DNA of 64,000 nt, taken from the NCBI GenBank assembly GCA_018296165.2, contig JACKQL020000120.1:1-64000 (forward strand), in the 5' to 3' direction. Below are positions 1 through 11,113 of this stretch, in pieces; the stretch's first letter is position 1, and each line of letters begins with the position of its first letter. The stretch comes from Termitomyces sp. T153 (lineage: Eukaryota; Basidiomycota; Agaricomycetes; Agaricales; Lyophyllaceae). The position numbers and the translations under genes were made by a program. A model generated the notes under the pieces. It saw only the letters and a list, made by a program, of their open reading frames with translations, searched no databases and was not told where the DNA came from.

Positions 1-235
1 AATATTCTTTTGTGCTCTGTGGTACCATTGATACTCCAATCAGAGATAAAATGCTTGAGTGACTCCTGTACTCTTCTAATATCCTCACTATCAACACCTA
101 GTTTACCAAGACTGAATTCAGCAGCTACAAGCTCTGCAATCCTCTCAGTAATTATCACATTCATATCCTTGATAAGCTTCAGCCTATCAAGCTTTTCTGG
201 GTACCCAAGGGTGTTGCCCAAACATTTGTGGCCTT
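1..235 (-). pseudogene. Methyltransferase-like (N2227/carnosine N-methyltransferase type) fragment, cut by window edge
   Basis: The minus strand is open through this stretch and reads as ordinary protein. Its most telling part is VQESLKHFISDWSINGTTEH, which resembles the region of the N2227 family that normally reads like 'LKQFVRDWSEEGKAERD'. Members of that family are SAM-dependent methyltransferases acting on carnosine-type dipeptides. No SAM-binding motif is visible, because the piece is short and runs off the left end of the window. No start codon or upstream exon can be placed to its right. It is probably a relic, as are its neighbours. The family assignment rests on one motif and is tentative. 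Confidence 0.42.
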
Positions 236-725
236 GACCAAGAGTGTTGTATGTTGTACATTGACTAGCAATCTCCAATGTGACTAGATGCTGATAGTTC
301 CAAGGTCTACAATAGATTGAGGTGTTGTCATCTGTTGGAAAAAATCTTGTCTTGAAAAATGTTAGCCATGTGATCTTGAAGTCATGTGATTCAGCCACCA
401 TGTCATCTCAAGATCTAGAATAGATTGAGGTATTATCCCCAGTGAAAAGTTGATGTGGCAAAAACAAGGCTAAGCAAGGCAAACAAGTCTAATCAAATGA
501 AATTGTCCAGACCTTCCATTTGCATTGAGGCTCATCAATCATTGGTTCATTGACATTGTCTTTCAAAGTTTCAACTTGTTGACATCATTGATTCATCTGC
601 TTCAATATCCATTGATCCATCTGCTTTGATATACCATCAATAATCCAAATTTGTACTATCAACTTTTTTGCTAAATTTGATCAATTCCTTGCATTGAGTC
701 AACTGACCTTGTGAGATTATGTGCA
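236..725. other. Non-coding stretch with a degenerate direct repeat
   Basis: No coding match is seen. A roughly 30-bp motif (core AATAGATTGAGGT) occurs near 303-333 and again near 411-441. Otherwise the stretch is CpG-poor DNA without recognisable structure. Confidence 0.4.
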
Positions 726-729
726 TTGC

Positions 730-3120
730 ACATACCCTTGTACTTACCTTTCCATGTCCTCAAGCCTCTCAAGACCAGTTTCTTAAGCTTGCAAAAAACA
801 GTGCTACTTCTGTAACTGTCCCCTCTATTGTGAACATAAAAAAAAAGAGTCAAAATCAACCTACTATAGCCATCAAAAGGCTTCTACAGATGCAGCAATC
901 TCACAACATATTGCTAGACAATTTCAACTCATAGCAAGTCTCCAAGACAATGCATTGGAGCTGCCAAGAGCTACTGATGATATACTAGATCAAGAGGTGA
1001 TGAATTGTGCAGGTTTCTTCTCTTGCCACAACTCATTTTTATTCATAGATGGATATTGGTTCAGACCATCAGGTTAATTCAGGTTCTTGCTCTCATTCTC
1101 CTTTTCATTCTCATTCTCATTCTTGTTCTTGTTCTATGTCTCTGTCTCATTTCTTTATCCACTCCAAATCTTGCTCTCTGTCTGTTCACTCTAAGAGTCA
1201 ATTATCTGAAAATCATCCAAGGTCACATTCCCCTTCACAATCCCATTCTCAGCCCCCATCACCTTCCTGATCACCTACTCCTGATCCTGGGAGTGAAGTG
1301 ACTCAGATCCAACTTGAGAATCCTCTTGAAGAGGACACAGATTTTCCTAACAATGATGAATCTGCCCCACCTAGTGACTTGATTGATATCTGCATCACAC
1401 AAGAATATATACAACATCTCCAGAATGCAACTCTACAAAATGGAGACCTCACTGAAAGTGGCATTGAATCATTGCTGAACCCACCTCAAGAAACTTTTGA
1501 GTTTGATGATCATTGTGATTATGATACTCTCCTCTCTATCCATCTATTTATATCTTTGCAGACTGTTGAATCATATACAGCAAACAAGGAAGCTGTAGAA
1601 ACAACACACTCTGAAGATGACATACTTTCCTATGATTGGGTCAAGAAACTTATTGCAGATATTACAGGAATCCAGCCAATTGTAAACACATGTGCCCAAA
1701 TAGCTGTATGGCATATACTAGCCCTCTCTCAGACCATGACACCTGTCTTTGTTGCAGTGAACCATGCTATAATGCTAATCATCAGCCACAACAGACATTT
1801 GATACCATTCCAATCCCTTTTTTTATTCAAGCAATCATATGACATCCACAGATGGCTGCTAAAATGGGCTATTTCTATCAGCAAGTGTGTCAACTCCTGA
1901 ATCAACTTGAGCTTAGTGATGACATTGACATCTTTGATGATATTGCTTGTGGGTCAGATATTCTTGAGGCTGCAGCAAGTGGGGATATCACAGAACATGA
2001 TACCCTGTTAATGCTCTCCTTTGATGGTGGCCAAATCTATTGTAATAAGGCTTCAGACTGCTGGGTCTATATTTGGATGTTCATTAATCTGGCTCCTGGC
2101 TTGCAATATAAGAAAAAGTTTGTTTATCCTGGTGAGACACTTCCTGGTCCCAACAAGATTAAAGATGCACAGTCATTTTTTTTATGTTGGGCTTCATTCA
2201 ATTGCTACTATTAATCACCATGGAGGTCTCCCCATTTGAAATGCTAGTACAAACTCCTTCTACTAATCAAAACTTTACATTGTTCTTGCTACTGTTGATG
2301 GGCCTGGAATGGTCTACTTGAATGGACTTGTTGGACATTCTGGCAAAATTGGTTGTTGTTTGTGGTGTGAACTTGTGGGGCAGAAGAAGCCTGGCTCTTC
2401 ATACTATTTCCCACTTTTATCCAAGCCCAACAATTACAATGTTGCAGGGTGTAATCATGATGACATTCCTGTTCACACTGTTTGTGGTATTGATGTTAAT
2501 CAGTACAACACCAATCTTCTGCTTGTTATCTCATCTTGCACCAAGCAGGAGTAGGAACTCAACTGGCATGAGACTGGTATCTGTAAGCCCAGTATATTTT
2601 CTGGTTTGCCAGTTGGAACATACTTAGGAATTTCTCAAATGTTTCCTAGTGACATCATGCATCTTATCTTCAATTTTGCCAATCTAATCATTCCATGATG
2701 GTGTGGCAAATTTGAATGTGCCGGGACAGACTCACATAACACCTGGTACTGGGCTGTTCTTGAAGGTGAGAAATGTCAGGCACACCTTACCTCCCTGGTT
2801 CATCTGATTAGCCACTATGGAACCCTGTTGAGAAGATCAATAGTGGGCATAAAGCATGGGAGTTCTTATGCTATCTTTTTGGACTTGGCCCTGGTCTTCT
2901 ATACTCTGTTCTTCCTGCTGATATATTGTGTTCTCATTGTAAACTGGTGTCAGGCATCTGCATCATTTATCAGAAGGCCATTACCCAAAGACAAATTCAA
3001 GTTGCTCATTTACATCTCATCCAATTTATCACTGAGTTTTAAACAATGTATGTCCAGTGGCATGAGGATCACATACATATCAAATTCAGTAGGTGTTTCT
3101 GTAGACAGATATATAAAGTA
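730..3120 (+). pseudogene. Tnp2-type (CACTA-like) DNA transposase relic
   Basis: The pieces, spread over three frames, are in the order of basidiomycete Tnp2-domain transposases. They are a Ser/His-rich N-terminal part (about 1005-1270), an acidic linker and DWVKKLIADITGIQP (about 1634), a Cys-rich zinc-like segment with CPNSCMAYT (about 1690-1745), the core block DTLLMLSFDGGQIYCNKASD to LPGPNKIKD (2000-2165), then LNGLVGHSGKIGC and AGCNHDDIPVH (2320-2480) and a C-terminal piece near 3040-3090. The frame is broken by stops and frameshifts at several points, so no intact protein remains. Terminal inverted repeats were not found. The block motifs make the family call fairly secure; the exact ends are approximate. 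Confidence 0.7.
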
Positions 3121-3212
3121 AGTATACAGGATCATGTAAATTTTTGGTCAAATTCAGTAGGTGTTTCTGGAGACAGATATATAAAGTAAGTATACAGGAT
3201 CATGTAAATAAG
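3081..3212. repeat. 68-bp tandem duplication
   Basis: A stretch of about 61 bp beginning CAAATTCAGTAGGTGTTTCT is present at 3081 and again at 3149, nearly identical. It duplicates the end of the transposase relic. Confidence 0.85.
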
Positions 3213-3231
3213 CTGGAAATAGAATGATATG

Positions 3232-3552
3232 TGATAGTATGCACCCCTCAGAGTCATAGCACAGTATGTGAAATGACTGAGGGGTGTTCTGTATATGTAA
3301 GTTTTTATACTTGAAAATAAAGTTTGTAAGTAAAGAATAACAATTGAAGAGGGTTGTGTTGTGGTAGCATAGCAAAAATAAATATAAATGTAGAAAATAA
3401 AAGAAAACAAAATAACTACTAGAGTAAAGAATAACAAATAAAGAGGGTTGCATCATAGTGGCACAACATAGCAAAAATCAATATAAATGTATAAAATATA
3501 AGAAATCAAGATAACTACCAGTGACTTAGTGCAGACTGTAGTCATATGCTAA
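3232..3552 (-). repeat. Probable Ty1/copia 3' LTR
   Basis: On the minus strand the copia coding end is followed by a purine tract (AGGAGGAG) and then TGTTAGCATATG at 3552. The other end reads TGATAGTATGCA on the plus strand, an imperfect inverted match, which gives a 321-bp LTR with TG...CA ends. An internal duplication with a 94-bp period (copies starting at about 3330 and 3424) lies inside it. The partner 5' LTR is not in the window, so the left boundary is inferred. Confidence 0.5.
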
Positions 3553-3569
3553 CACTCCTCCTAATGACC

Positions 3570-3897
3570 TGGATGCATTAGTCCCTGAGTCCCATGAGCT
3601 TTACTAGGTATTCATGACTTGCATGTATGAGCAACTTGGTAAAGAGTTTGGCAAGGTTTTCAGTTGAGTGTATAGGTATAGTATAATCTTGATCTCCTTT
3701 TTTTGGACTCATTTCCAAATATAATGTTGATGAATATCAATGTGTTTTGCCCTTGCATATCCCTTTGTAAATTCTGCAAGTGCAATGGAGGACCTGTTGT
3801 CCATGTGAATGATGGCTGGGAAAGGCAGGGGCAGTTCCATCTTGGTCAGGAAATTGTGCATCCATAAGGCCCATTGGGCACTGTGAGTAAGAGTCAT
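3570..3897 (-). pseudogene. Ty1/copia pol C-terminus (RNase H end)
   Basis: The minus-strand reading contains the copia RNase H signature: the DN block in IIHMDNRSSIALAEFT, then ARAKHIDIHQHYIW, and further on ENLAKLFTK, the usual 'NLADLFTK' tail. Stops and a frameshift interrupt the last part. Everything upstream (gag, integrase, reverse transcriptase) is missing, because a different LTR begins at about 3905. It belongs with the LTR to its left. Confidence 0.75.
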
Positions 3898-3904
3898 ATA
3901 CTTA

Positions 3905-4732
3905 GCCTGAACTTAGGCACAATAAAGGAAACAGAGATAGGTGAGACAAGGTGGAGTCAAGATGAGACAGAAATGAGAAAGAGATACATAGATTGATAAG
4001 GCATGAGACTAGAGACAGAAACAGAAACAAAACATAATGAGAAACAGTAACCACAGGTAATGCAATATCAGGACTAGTGTAATGGATGCTACTCTATGAC
4101 TTATATACTAACTACTGGACTTCCTCCAGGGACAGAGAATGTGACAATGGGGCTTGTTGGAGCTGCATGGGGTTGATGAGTGTTGGTTCTGATCAGATGG
4201 CAGGGTGCAGTGATATTCTGATGGGAACTGATGGGGATGCAGTCCACACTATAGTTGTCAGAGAGTTTCAGAGTAGTTGTGTGGATCATGGAATCAGGTC
4301 AGTGATGTGTGCCTGGATCAGAGGAGATGTTGGGGGGGCCTGGGGGTTTGGGAAGGAAAGGGGGAAATGATGGGGCCTGCAGAGAATATGTCAGGGTTTG
4401 TCAGGGTTTGCTAGGGAAGCATTGGAGTTAGCTGGGGGGGCACTGTAGGTGGACAAAGGTTGAAGGGGTGTTGGGGGAAACTCTGAGGAGGCAGGGTGTC
4501 TTGAGGAGAGCTCTGGAGGGCCCAGGGGTTTGGGAGGGGAAGGAGAAAATGATGGGGCCCACAGGAAATGTGACTGGGTTTGTCAGGAGGTTTTTAGAGT
4601 TTGTTGGGGAAGCATTGAAGTTAGCTGGAGGGGTGCCATCAATGGGCAAAGGTTGAGGGGGTGTTGGGGGAAACTCCAGAGAGGCAGGGCATCTTGAGGA
4701 GAGCTCTGGAGAGTGAGGAGTGGGTTGTGATA
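3905..4732 (-). repeat. Degenerate 3' LTR of the TGTCACGACC family
   Basis: It is homologous to the LTRs at 27,933-29,079 and 34,961-36,100 and to the solo LTR at 61,710. Shared parts are the GAGACAAG-rich tract, the line around CTTATATACTAACTACTGG, and the GTTAGCTGG repeats. On the minus strand it starts TATCACAACCCACTCC, a decayed form of TGTCACGACCCGCTCC, directly after a purine tract. The 5' part of the LTR is truncated where copia sequence begins. Confidence 0.7.
4337..4712. repeat. 182-bp tandem duplication inside the LTR
   Basis: Two diverged units begin GGCCTGGGGGTTTGGGAAGG (4337) and GGCCCAGGGGTTTGGGAGGG (4519). Both end in a segment with GAGGAGAGCTCTGGAG. Confidence 0.75.
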
Positions 4733-5500
4733 TCATCCTTCCTTCAGCATTGAGACCCTTGAGGTGTGGAATATGAGTTAGGAATTGGTGGGGATGTGGG
4801 AATCAAAGTCAGAGCAATATTGATCAAACCACAGCAAACAGCAGCAGCATGGGGAACAAAAATCAAAGCATAGCTGCTGTTTGTTAGAGGGTTCTTCCCA
4901 ATTAGTTAAAAGGGTTGAATGTACCCCAGTGATTTCCTAACTTTCCAAATGTCCTCTTTAGCCTCTTCATTGGCATCATCTTCTTCTCCCCCTCAGATGA
5001 GAACAGTGTCTGTGTGTGGTCCAGATATGAAGGGTGGTGGGAGGAGTTAAATTGACAGTGGGATAAGAGGAGAGTTGACACAATGTACTAGAGTTATAGG
5101 TGCACTGACACTTATGTTTTGCAGCACTAACTCCCATGGCAGAGCTGTCAGCAGTGGTGGTGGGTCTGTCTAGGGGCCTCCCCAGGCTTTAGGGGCCTCC
5201 CCAGGCTTCAGGGTTATTGGCATGGCTAGCCCTAGCACAGTTTGTGCATTTGTGGAGGCCCAGCCTGGGGCCCAGGGTGGTCCAGGTTGTCCTTGATGCC
5301 CAGCAGATCAGACCAATCCCAAATCCTTTGTTCCCTTCCCATCAAAGAATCAATCCAATCCTTTCAGCATACCCTCCCCCCCTTCTGAAGAGTACTCTTC
5401 CAATACTCTTCCTCTGAGATCAGTAGAGATGGATGGTCCTTGGATAAACTCTCTGTCACCCACACCTCATTGTTATCCACTGCCTCTTCCACAGTGGGCT
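4733..5500 (-). other. 3' internal end of a gypsy element, non-coding
   Basis: The first about 250 bp match 29,080-29,330, the 3' end of the 28-36 kb element. Shared strings include CAATATTGATCAA and GAGGGTTCTTCCCAAT. A purine tract GAAGGAAGGATGA on the minus strand abuts the LTR. No pol is present between here and the protease relic. A 20-bp direct repeat (TAGGGGCCTCCCCAGGCTT) lies at about 5172-5211. Confidence 0.6.
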
Positions 5501-5524
5501 GGTGAGTCCACCAGGGAATCATGG

Positions 5525-6890
5525 TCACTTGTTGCACTGCTTCTCCACAGTATGGAAGTGTTGCACATGCCCATCAGCATCTTCCAGCTCCAACTTGTGA
5601 GCTGGAGTTGCTATCCCATCAATGATCACCTGGTCATTCTCAAAGTCCAGGAGGACCTTATGGGCCTTCATGAATGGTTTCTCTACAATCATGTTGTAAG
5701 AATTAAAATTTGTAATGTTCATATAGACATTGCAGAACTCACCAGGGACCTTCATGGTCACCTTGGCCCCATAGCTCACAATCAACTTCCAATCATTCCT
5801 AGCTGCAGGTTTATGGGTGTGACAAGTGGTGCCACATGTATTCCAGCCATATGAGCAAATGACAGCATGATTATGGAGGTTGTACTCTCAGAATGCCACA
5901 GCAACCATGCTTGGTAGCCATTAACTTCCACTCAAGTGACAAGACACCCTTTGTCTTGTGCTGGCAGCACTGGTTGGTCCATGGTGTCTGTAGCTGCCAT
6001 AGTTCATACTTTACACATGCAAACCTTGTTACTAGGTTCCTTTTCCCTATGCTTGGCAGCAGGGACCTCTATGAGGGCAAACAGTCCCTCATTACTACTC
6101 CCCCAAGTATAGTAGTCATTCTTATATGTTTCCAATTCAATGTACTCCTCATCATTCTCTTGAGTCTCTTTGGACTCAGCTGCACTCTCCTTGTTGGCCT
6201 TAGCAGGCTCCTCTTCCTGCTCATTGTTGGCATCCCCCACATCTGAGGAAGCAGCAGTATGTGCTAGTTGCATGGACACTTGAGGAGCTGGCTTAGCATG
6301 TTCCCTGCACTTGTGGACAAAATGCCTGACCTTTCTGCACTTGTAACAGTTAGCAAATTGCCTGGCATCCTTGCCTGATTGGCCAGATGCTATGGCCACC
6401 ATGTTTTCTCCTAAAGCAAGATGTTTTCTTGCTGCTTATACTGCACCCACAGGTCAGGAAGGCCCTGGGCCCAGACTGACTTACAGTTGCATAGGTCTTG
6501 AGGCCATGCATACAGCAGGCCTCTTCACCAACCTTAGACAGTTGTGGTCAGACATAGTATTTGGCCACCTCTGTTCACTTAGCCAAGGCAGTCCCAAACT
6601 TTGGAGACTGTGCTGGTGCTAACAACAACTGCTGTCCTGACCAACTCTTCATGCTGCACTATAAATTTGCACAGCAGTTTTGATGCTATTCTTGTAGGCC
6701 TTTGCCTCCAAGATAAACTCCTCAACTGTCTTCACTTTTGGAATGAGCCCACTGTCATGTATTGACACCACAAGCATGTCAGAGGGTATTCCCTCCAAAA
6801 ACTGCTCACAAATGTTGAATTTGTCAAAGAACACAGCCATGTTTTGAGCATGGTTGAGCAAGGCATCAGAAAATCCTTGCAATCCCTCTT
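5525..6890 (-). pseudogene. Ty3/gypsy gag-protease relic
   Basis: Read leftwards from 6890, a gag capsid-like segment (CEQFLEGIPSDMLVVSIHDS, then KTVEEFILEAKAYKNSIKTA) is followed by a CCHC zinc knuckle CYKCRKVRHFVHKC near 6340, an acidic linker, and a retropepsin-like fold ending VLLDFENDQVIIDGIATPA near 5650. The expected protease DSG active site reads HSE (about 5920), so the enzyme would be dead. Frames change between the blocks. Reverse transcriptase and integrase are absent, and a different LTR truncates the 5' side at 6902. The element very likely shared the 3' LTR at 3905-4732. Confidence 0.75.
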
Positions 6891-6901
6891 CAACTGCATA
6901 C

Positions 6902-7345
6902 TGTCAGGGGACTTCCATTTCTGACCTCTGTAGCTTGCTCCAGTGCATCTGCAGCTTGTTTGATGTCTTCAAGGCTCATTTCAGACCCCCAGAGATCTCC
7001 AAAGACCTGCAGGACTTTCCATATTATTTCATTGATTACTTTCCTAGAGTTAGGGCTAGCTCCAGCCTTCTGTATAGCTGTTTCCATGCCTCTGCCACCT
7101 GCTGATGTGCCACACCAAGCAGCAGGAATCCTTAGACTTGTTCTCTTTGGATTTCCCTCTGTTAGGTGATTAGTTACTGCTGTATTGTCATTTACTTTGC
7201 TAATATACTTTGGATTCCTCTCTGTTACCTGTGTGACTCTGAGCCCTGCTCCTGGAAGTCACCCTTACAGCAGAACAGGTCTCCTAACATTGGCCTAAAA
7301 GCCCCTCATAGCTTGCAAGAAATCTCTGAGCCCCTATTTGTTGCT
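6902..7345 (+). repeat. 5' LTR/leader of a plus-strand gypsy fragment
   Basis: It starts TGTCAGGGGACTTCC. The same about 450-bp sequence, inverted, starts at 26,948, and partial copies lie at 12,541-12,729 and 13,505-13,762. In both longer copies it sits immediately upstream of a gag start, so I read it as LTR plus leader. A weak reading frame on its opposite strand recurs in the copies but is antisense to the element. Confidence 0.5.
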
Positions 7346-7376
7346 TCTCCACTAGGATCAAGCACTGCAGAGTTCC

Positions 7377-7846
7377 ATGTCTCAGCTAACCAGCCCAGAC
7401 ACCCCCTTGGAGGCTTCAGCCTCACAGGACAAAGCCTGGACTTGCCTGCTACACTTAGAAAACCAGGTGCAACTGATGCAATCATCTCTCACCCACCACA
7501 CAACTGAATTCTCAACCCTCTGTCAAACCACAGATCATATCCCCCAATTGCTCCAGGCATTGCTTGAGCACCTACCCTCTATCTCCACACCTCCCCTGAC
7601 AGTGGAACCAACCCTGGCCATTCTGGTAATTGCTCCTGCAGCTCCAGTGAACCTACAGCCACAGATTCTATGTTCTACACTCCCAAATGCATACAACAGT
7701 GCTTGCTCTAGTAGGGAGCACTTCCTCCAGTCCTGCCTTACCTAAATCCACCTGAGCATGGATGCCTTTGACTCTGATGTGCTGAAGATAGCTTGGGTAC
7801 TGTCATATATGAAGACAGGACATGCCTCCACCTACATGTTGTGGGT
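7377..7846 (+). pseudogene. Gypsy gag N-terminal fragment
   Basis: After the LTR-like leader comes an N-terminal gag region with a Gln/Leu-rich helix (CLLHLENQVQLMQSSL), a Pro/Ala-rich linker, and the capsid start HFLQSC...LKIAWVLSYMKTGHA (about 7720-7840). The same HFLQSC-type capsid start occurs in the minus-strand element near 26,330. The fragment carries a stop in the capsid part and ends abruptly at about 7846, where transportin-like sequence begins in place of the rest of gag. Confidence 0.65.
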
Positions 7847-7847
7847 A

Positions 7848-8703
7848 CAGCCCACCTGCTGGACACTTGGATGGTAGGCTAGCTAGACCACTAAGGACAT
7901 TTTTGAAGAGCATAAGAATCAAGATTTTATTCCTACTATGGAAGGTGTAAGTAAAACTGTTAATTCTACTTCATTTACACTGAAAGGTTCTCAGCTTCTT
8001 GAAATAGTTTTGGACAACAAGTGAGTTCAGAAAGCTGGTTGCAGTGCTTATGCTATGCTTTAAGAGGACTCTGAGCCTCTGCTCACTCCATACCTTAAGC
8101 TCATCCTTCATAAACTTATGCTTGGGTTCAACCTTTATCAGGACAAGAATATGCTGATCCTGTATGATGCTGTTGGTACCTTTGCCAATGCTGTAGAAAG
8201 GGCTTTGCAGGATCCTTGCTATACAGGTGAGCTGACTTTTTGTGATTACTGTGGCTAGAGTTGGTCAACTTTAAGTGTCTTGTTTCTGTCACCAGTGCAA
8301 TTGGGCAAGCTTTCATTCCATATGCTAGTCCTATGTATGAGTAATGCAACAGCATCATTTACAACTTGCTCCTGCAGTATCAGTGGGTATCAGCAAAATA
8401 CCAAGCTTGACAAGCCCAACAAGTCTTTCCCTGTCATTGCCCTCAATCTTCTCTCTGGTCTCATTCAAGGTCTCAGACCACAACTTGAGCCAGTGATACA
8501 GATCAGCCAGCCAAATTTGCTGAATCTTCTTACTGTATGCCTCAAGCATCCTCAGGCACCTGTACAACAGTTTGCATATTCTCTTGTCAGTTATCTCAGA
8601 AATGAGATGCTTCAGCTTGTTGTGTGGGCATATCATGGCAGAGTTGATTCTTCAGCTTGATCCACAACCCCAGCTTGAGTTTATCTCTGTTTCCATCCCT
8701 CCT
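7848..8703 (+). pseudogene. KAP104: Transportin (Kap104/importin beta-2) central fragment
   Basis: Transportin carries PY-NLS cargo into the nucleus and is built of HEAT repeats. The plus strand shows its central part in order: PTCWTLG (7850), FEEHKNQDFIPTMEG (7900), then after an intron LLEIVLDNK, AGCSAYAML, LGFNLYQDKNMLILYDAVGT (to about 8190), AFIPYASPMYE (8300), LNLLSGLIQGL, QPNLLNLLTVCLKHPQAPV (8510-8560), and HIMAELILQLDPQPQLEFIS (about 8630-8690). Several stops sit where arginine or tryptophan is expected (VLDNK-stop-VQ, LGW-stop-AS-stop-TT), consistent with C-to-T decay at CpG. Introns are retained, so the copy came from genomic DNA rather than mRNA. Neighbouring exons are missing on both sides. 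The assignment is strong. Confidence 0.85.
7947..7994 (+). other. Retained 48-bp intron of the transportin relic
   Basis: It begins GTAAGT and ends TCAG. Removing it joins FIPTMEG to LLEIVLDN in frame, as expected for transportin. Confidence 0.75.
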
Positions 8704-9519
8704 GCTATCCAGGAACAGCTCACTTTGTGGTTTGGTGTTTGAATGTGCTCCATTGATGCCAGCAAATTTCTTATCACTTCTTTGTCTCCCTTATATGACT
8801 CATACTTGTTGTACTCTGCTTTTCTCTCCTCTCCTCATCTCTTGCACCTGGATCTGTTGTAGTAGTACTAGTCATTCACTTGATCCCTCATTTATATGGT
8901 TTTTTTTGCCTTTTCATTACCTACCAAACAACTCCTTTATTACCATATGTGTTTTCTCATTTTATGGAGCATTAGCCACAATAATTAGTATTACATACAT
9001 AGTAGTGTAGTCAGTAGCACTAGCCTTTCTCATTATCCTGCAAGTAGATAGATACCTTACTAGGGTACCCTGTATCAACACTCTTGGTCACATCACAGAA
9101 GAGATGTTTGATATGTATCCAGTTCTGGTAGATAAATTGGTTTTTATGGAACCTTGAAGAGAGTGATATTCCAAGGACAGAAATCATAATGGATTGATAT
9201 ACTACAGCATTATTAGAAAGCTTGCTTATTTCCTCAATATGATCCAGAATCCACAAAATCCACTACAACCATGTCCTATGCCTACAAGTCTGAAGTTTCC
9301 TCCTGCACATCCATGCTGCCATCTTTGGGACAGTCATAGTACCCACCTACACACACACCTGCAAAGAGGAGAAGCTTGAAGGAGAAACTGAACCAGCTGG
9401 AACCAGAGGATGAAGAGCTACTACTGAATATGCTCTTCTTTTGCTTCATTGGTTCTGAAGGTATGAGGATTGTGGAGTAGGTGGTCAGTTATAGTACTAT
9501 TGCAGAATGCAAAAATTTT
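8704..9519. other. Unassigned AT-rich stretch
   Basis: No confident gene is seen. A minus-strand open frame at 9020-9256 (containing SRFHKNQFIYQNWIHIKHLF) looks protein-like but matches no family I know. The rest is AT-rich spacer between the transportin relic and the next gypsy fragment. Confidence 0.35.
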
Positions 9520-10335
9520 TGATTAAATTTTGGGATAGCAAAGGTGGAGGGAGCAAAGGCATACTCATGTGCATCCAATACATCTCTTATCATGGCTGTG
9601 TATGGGCAAAGACCCAGCTGGCAGAAATGTTGGCCAGCTGGGTTCATGTCCAAGAAGTTCACAGATACACAGCAAAACTATGCTGTGCATGAACTGGAAA
9701 AATTGGCAATCCTGGAAGCACACTGTAGATGTGAGGATAAAGTTCTAAGATATAAAATCCATGTAATTACAGATCATAAAGCTCTTGCATTTTTCAAAAC
9801 TCAACAGAACCTGTCCTGATGCTAATGATGGTGGATGGACTATCTATCAAGATTCAATTTTGACATCACCTATGTCAAAGGAGAGCTCAATAAGGTAGCA
9901 GACTGTTTATCCTGTTCATTCTGCTACATTGAAAGTGACTCTTCTTGAGATGTGCACCACATCTACACCTATGTATGTGCTGATGTGCAAATTGCTCCAG
10001 AGGGGAATGACTTGCTCCTTATATGCCTACAGAAAATGCAGGCTCAGCTCAATCAGATTTGCATGCTTCATGATGGACTGAGCCCACAAACTCATCTGAA
10101 CCATCAACCTCATGGGTCATGAGGTGTTATGTATATTTTGTGAGTGGGAAGTAGTGACCAAGCTACTTAACCAAGCACATAGCATGGGTGGGCACTCTGG
10201 CATCCAGAGGTTGACACAATATATCTGTCATTGATACTGGTGGCCAACTGTGGTTACAGACATGCATAAATTCTGTACCACATATCAACTGTGTCAGCAG
10301 GCAAAGTCTATAGTGTGCCATGTCATTACCTGAGC
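9520..10335 (+). pseudogene. Ty3/gypsy RNase H-integrase N-terminal relic
   Basis: The RNase H part reads SKKFTDTQQNYAVHELEKLA then IHVITDHKALAFFKTQ (9650-9810), followed, after a frame change, by FDFDITYVKGELNKVADCLS (about 9850-9910). The integrase zinc-binding domain follows at 10,140-10,320: the HH pair in AHSMGGHSGIQRLTQYICH, then YWWPTVVTDMHKFCTTYQLC with the CC pair. Several stops interrupt it, and the catalytic integrase core is missing after about 10,335. It is on the same strand as the gag fragment at 7377 and may be the other end of the same element, with the transportin piece between them. Confidence 0.8.
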
Positions 10336-10439
10336 TTGTTAACTTTGAGTTTATGAGCACAGCTGGCCACCATTATTACCCAAGGTCTAACAACCTCTTC
10401 CATGCATGCAGCAGCATTTACTCAACACTTGTCAGCTGC

Positions 10440-11113
10440 ACGCTTGTGCAGGGAGACAAATATGCTGGAACTAGGAATAGCCTTGCAGTGCATCAGTAGC
10501 AGGCCAAGCAGGGAGGGAGTGACCCCCTGAGGCAGCCTGGCCACCACATAGGGGATAGAGAAGACCCAGGACAGGACTCACCTGGAAGCAAGTTTGCTTC
10601 CCTTTCACTCTCAATGCTACATTGTGGACCACATGGTCCAGGAAGTGGTGGAGGGCCCAAAAGAGGACCACCTTTTCCTGGTTGAGGGCTATCACTGCCC
10701 CCAGAAGAGGGCCCTCCAGACCTAGCAGGACCAGATAATGGTCCAGTGGGTAATGGGGATGACAATGCCAGTCAAATGACTGCACAGAGGAGGACTACAG
10801 TCCTCCCCAAGAGACAGCTGTGGAGGTTTAAATGCCACCACAACATTGTAGATGGTTTGCCACTCTGAAGATGGAAGAAGCCCATGAGTATCACTACCAG
10901 ATGATGCATGATTGTTTAAGGGCAGTGATGGAACAGTTGCTTGTGGTCTGTCTGGCAATTCCAGATGGACTCAAGCCCAGGAGGAGTGATCCATCTAAGA
11001 CTATCACTCCATATGCTGGGTTTGCCAAGTTCAGTGAACTTGAGGACTGGTTGATGAGTATCTGCATATTTTATGCAATAGCCAATATGGTGAGGATGGG
11101 TGTGAGCACATGA
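10440..11113 (+). pseudogene. Gypsy gag fragment (Gly/Pro-rich leader plus capsid start)
   Basis: A Gly/Pro-rich segment (GPHGPGSGGGPKRGPPFPG, 10,620-10,690) precedes a capsid-like block GLKPRRSDPSKTITPYAGFA then KFSELEDWLMSICIFYAIAN (about 10,970-11,090). This is the layout of gag N-termini in fungal gypsy elements. Stops and frameshifts break it, and it ends near 11,113. It is not the same family as the gag at 7377. Confidence 0.5.
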
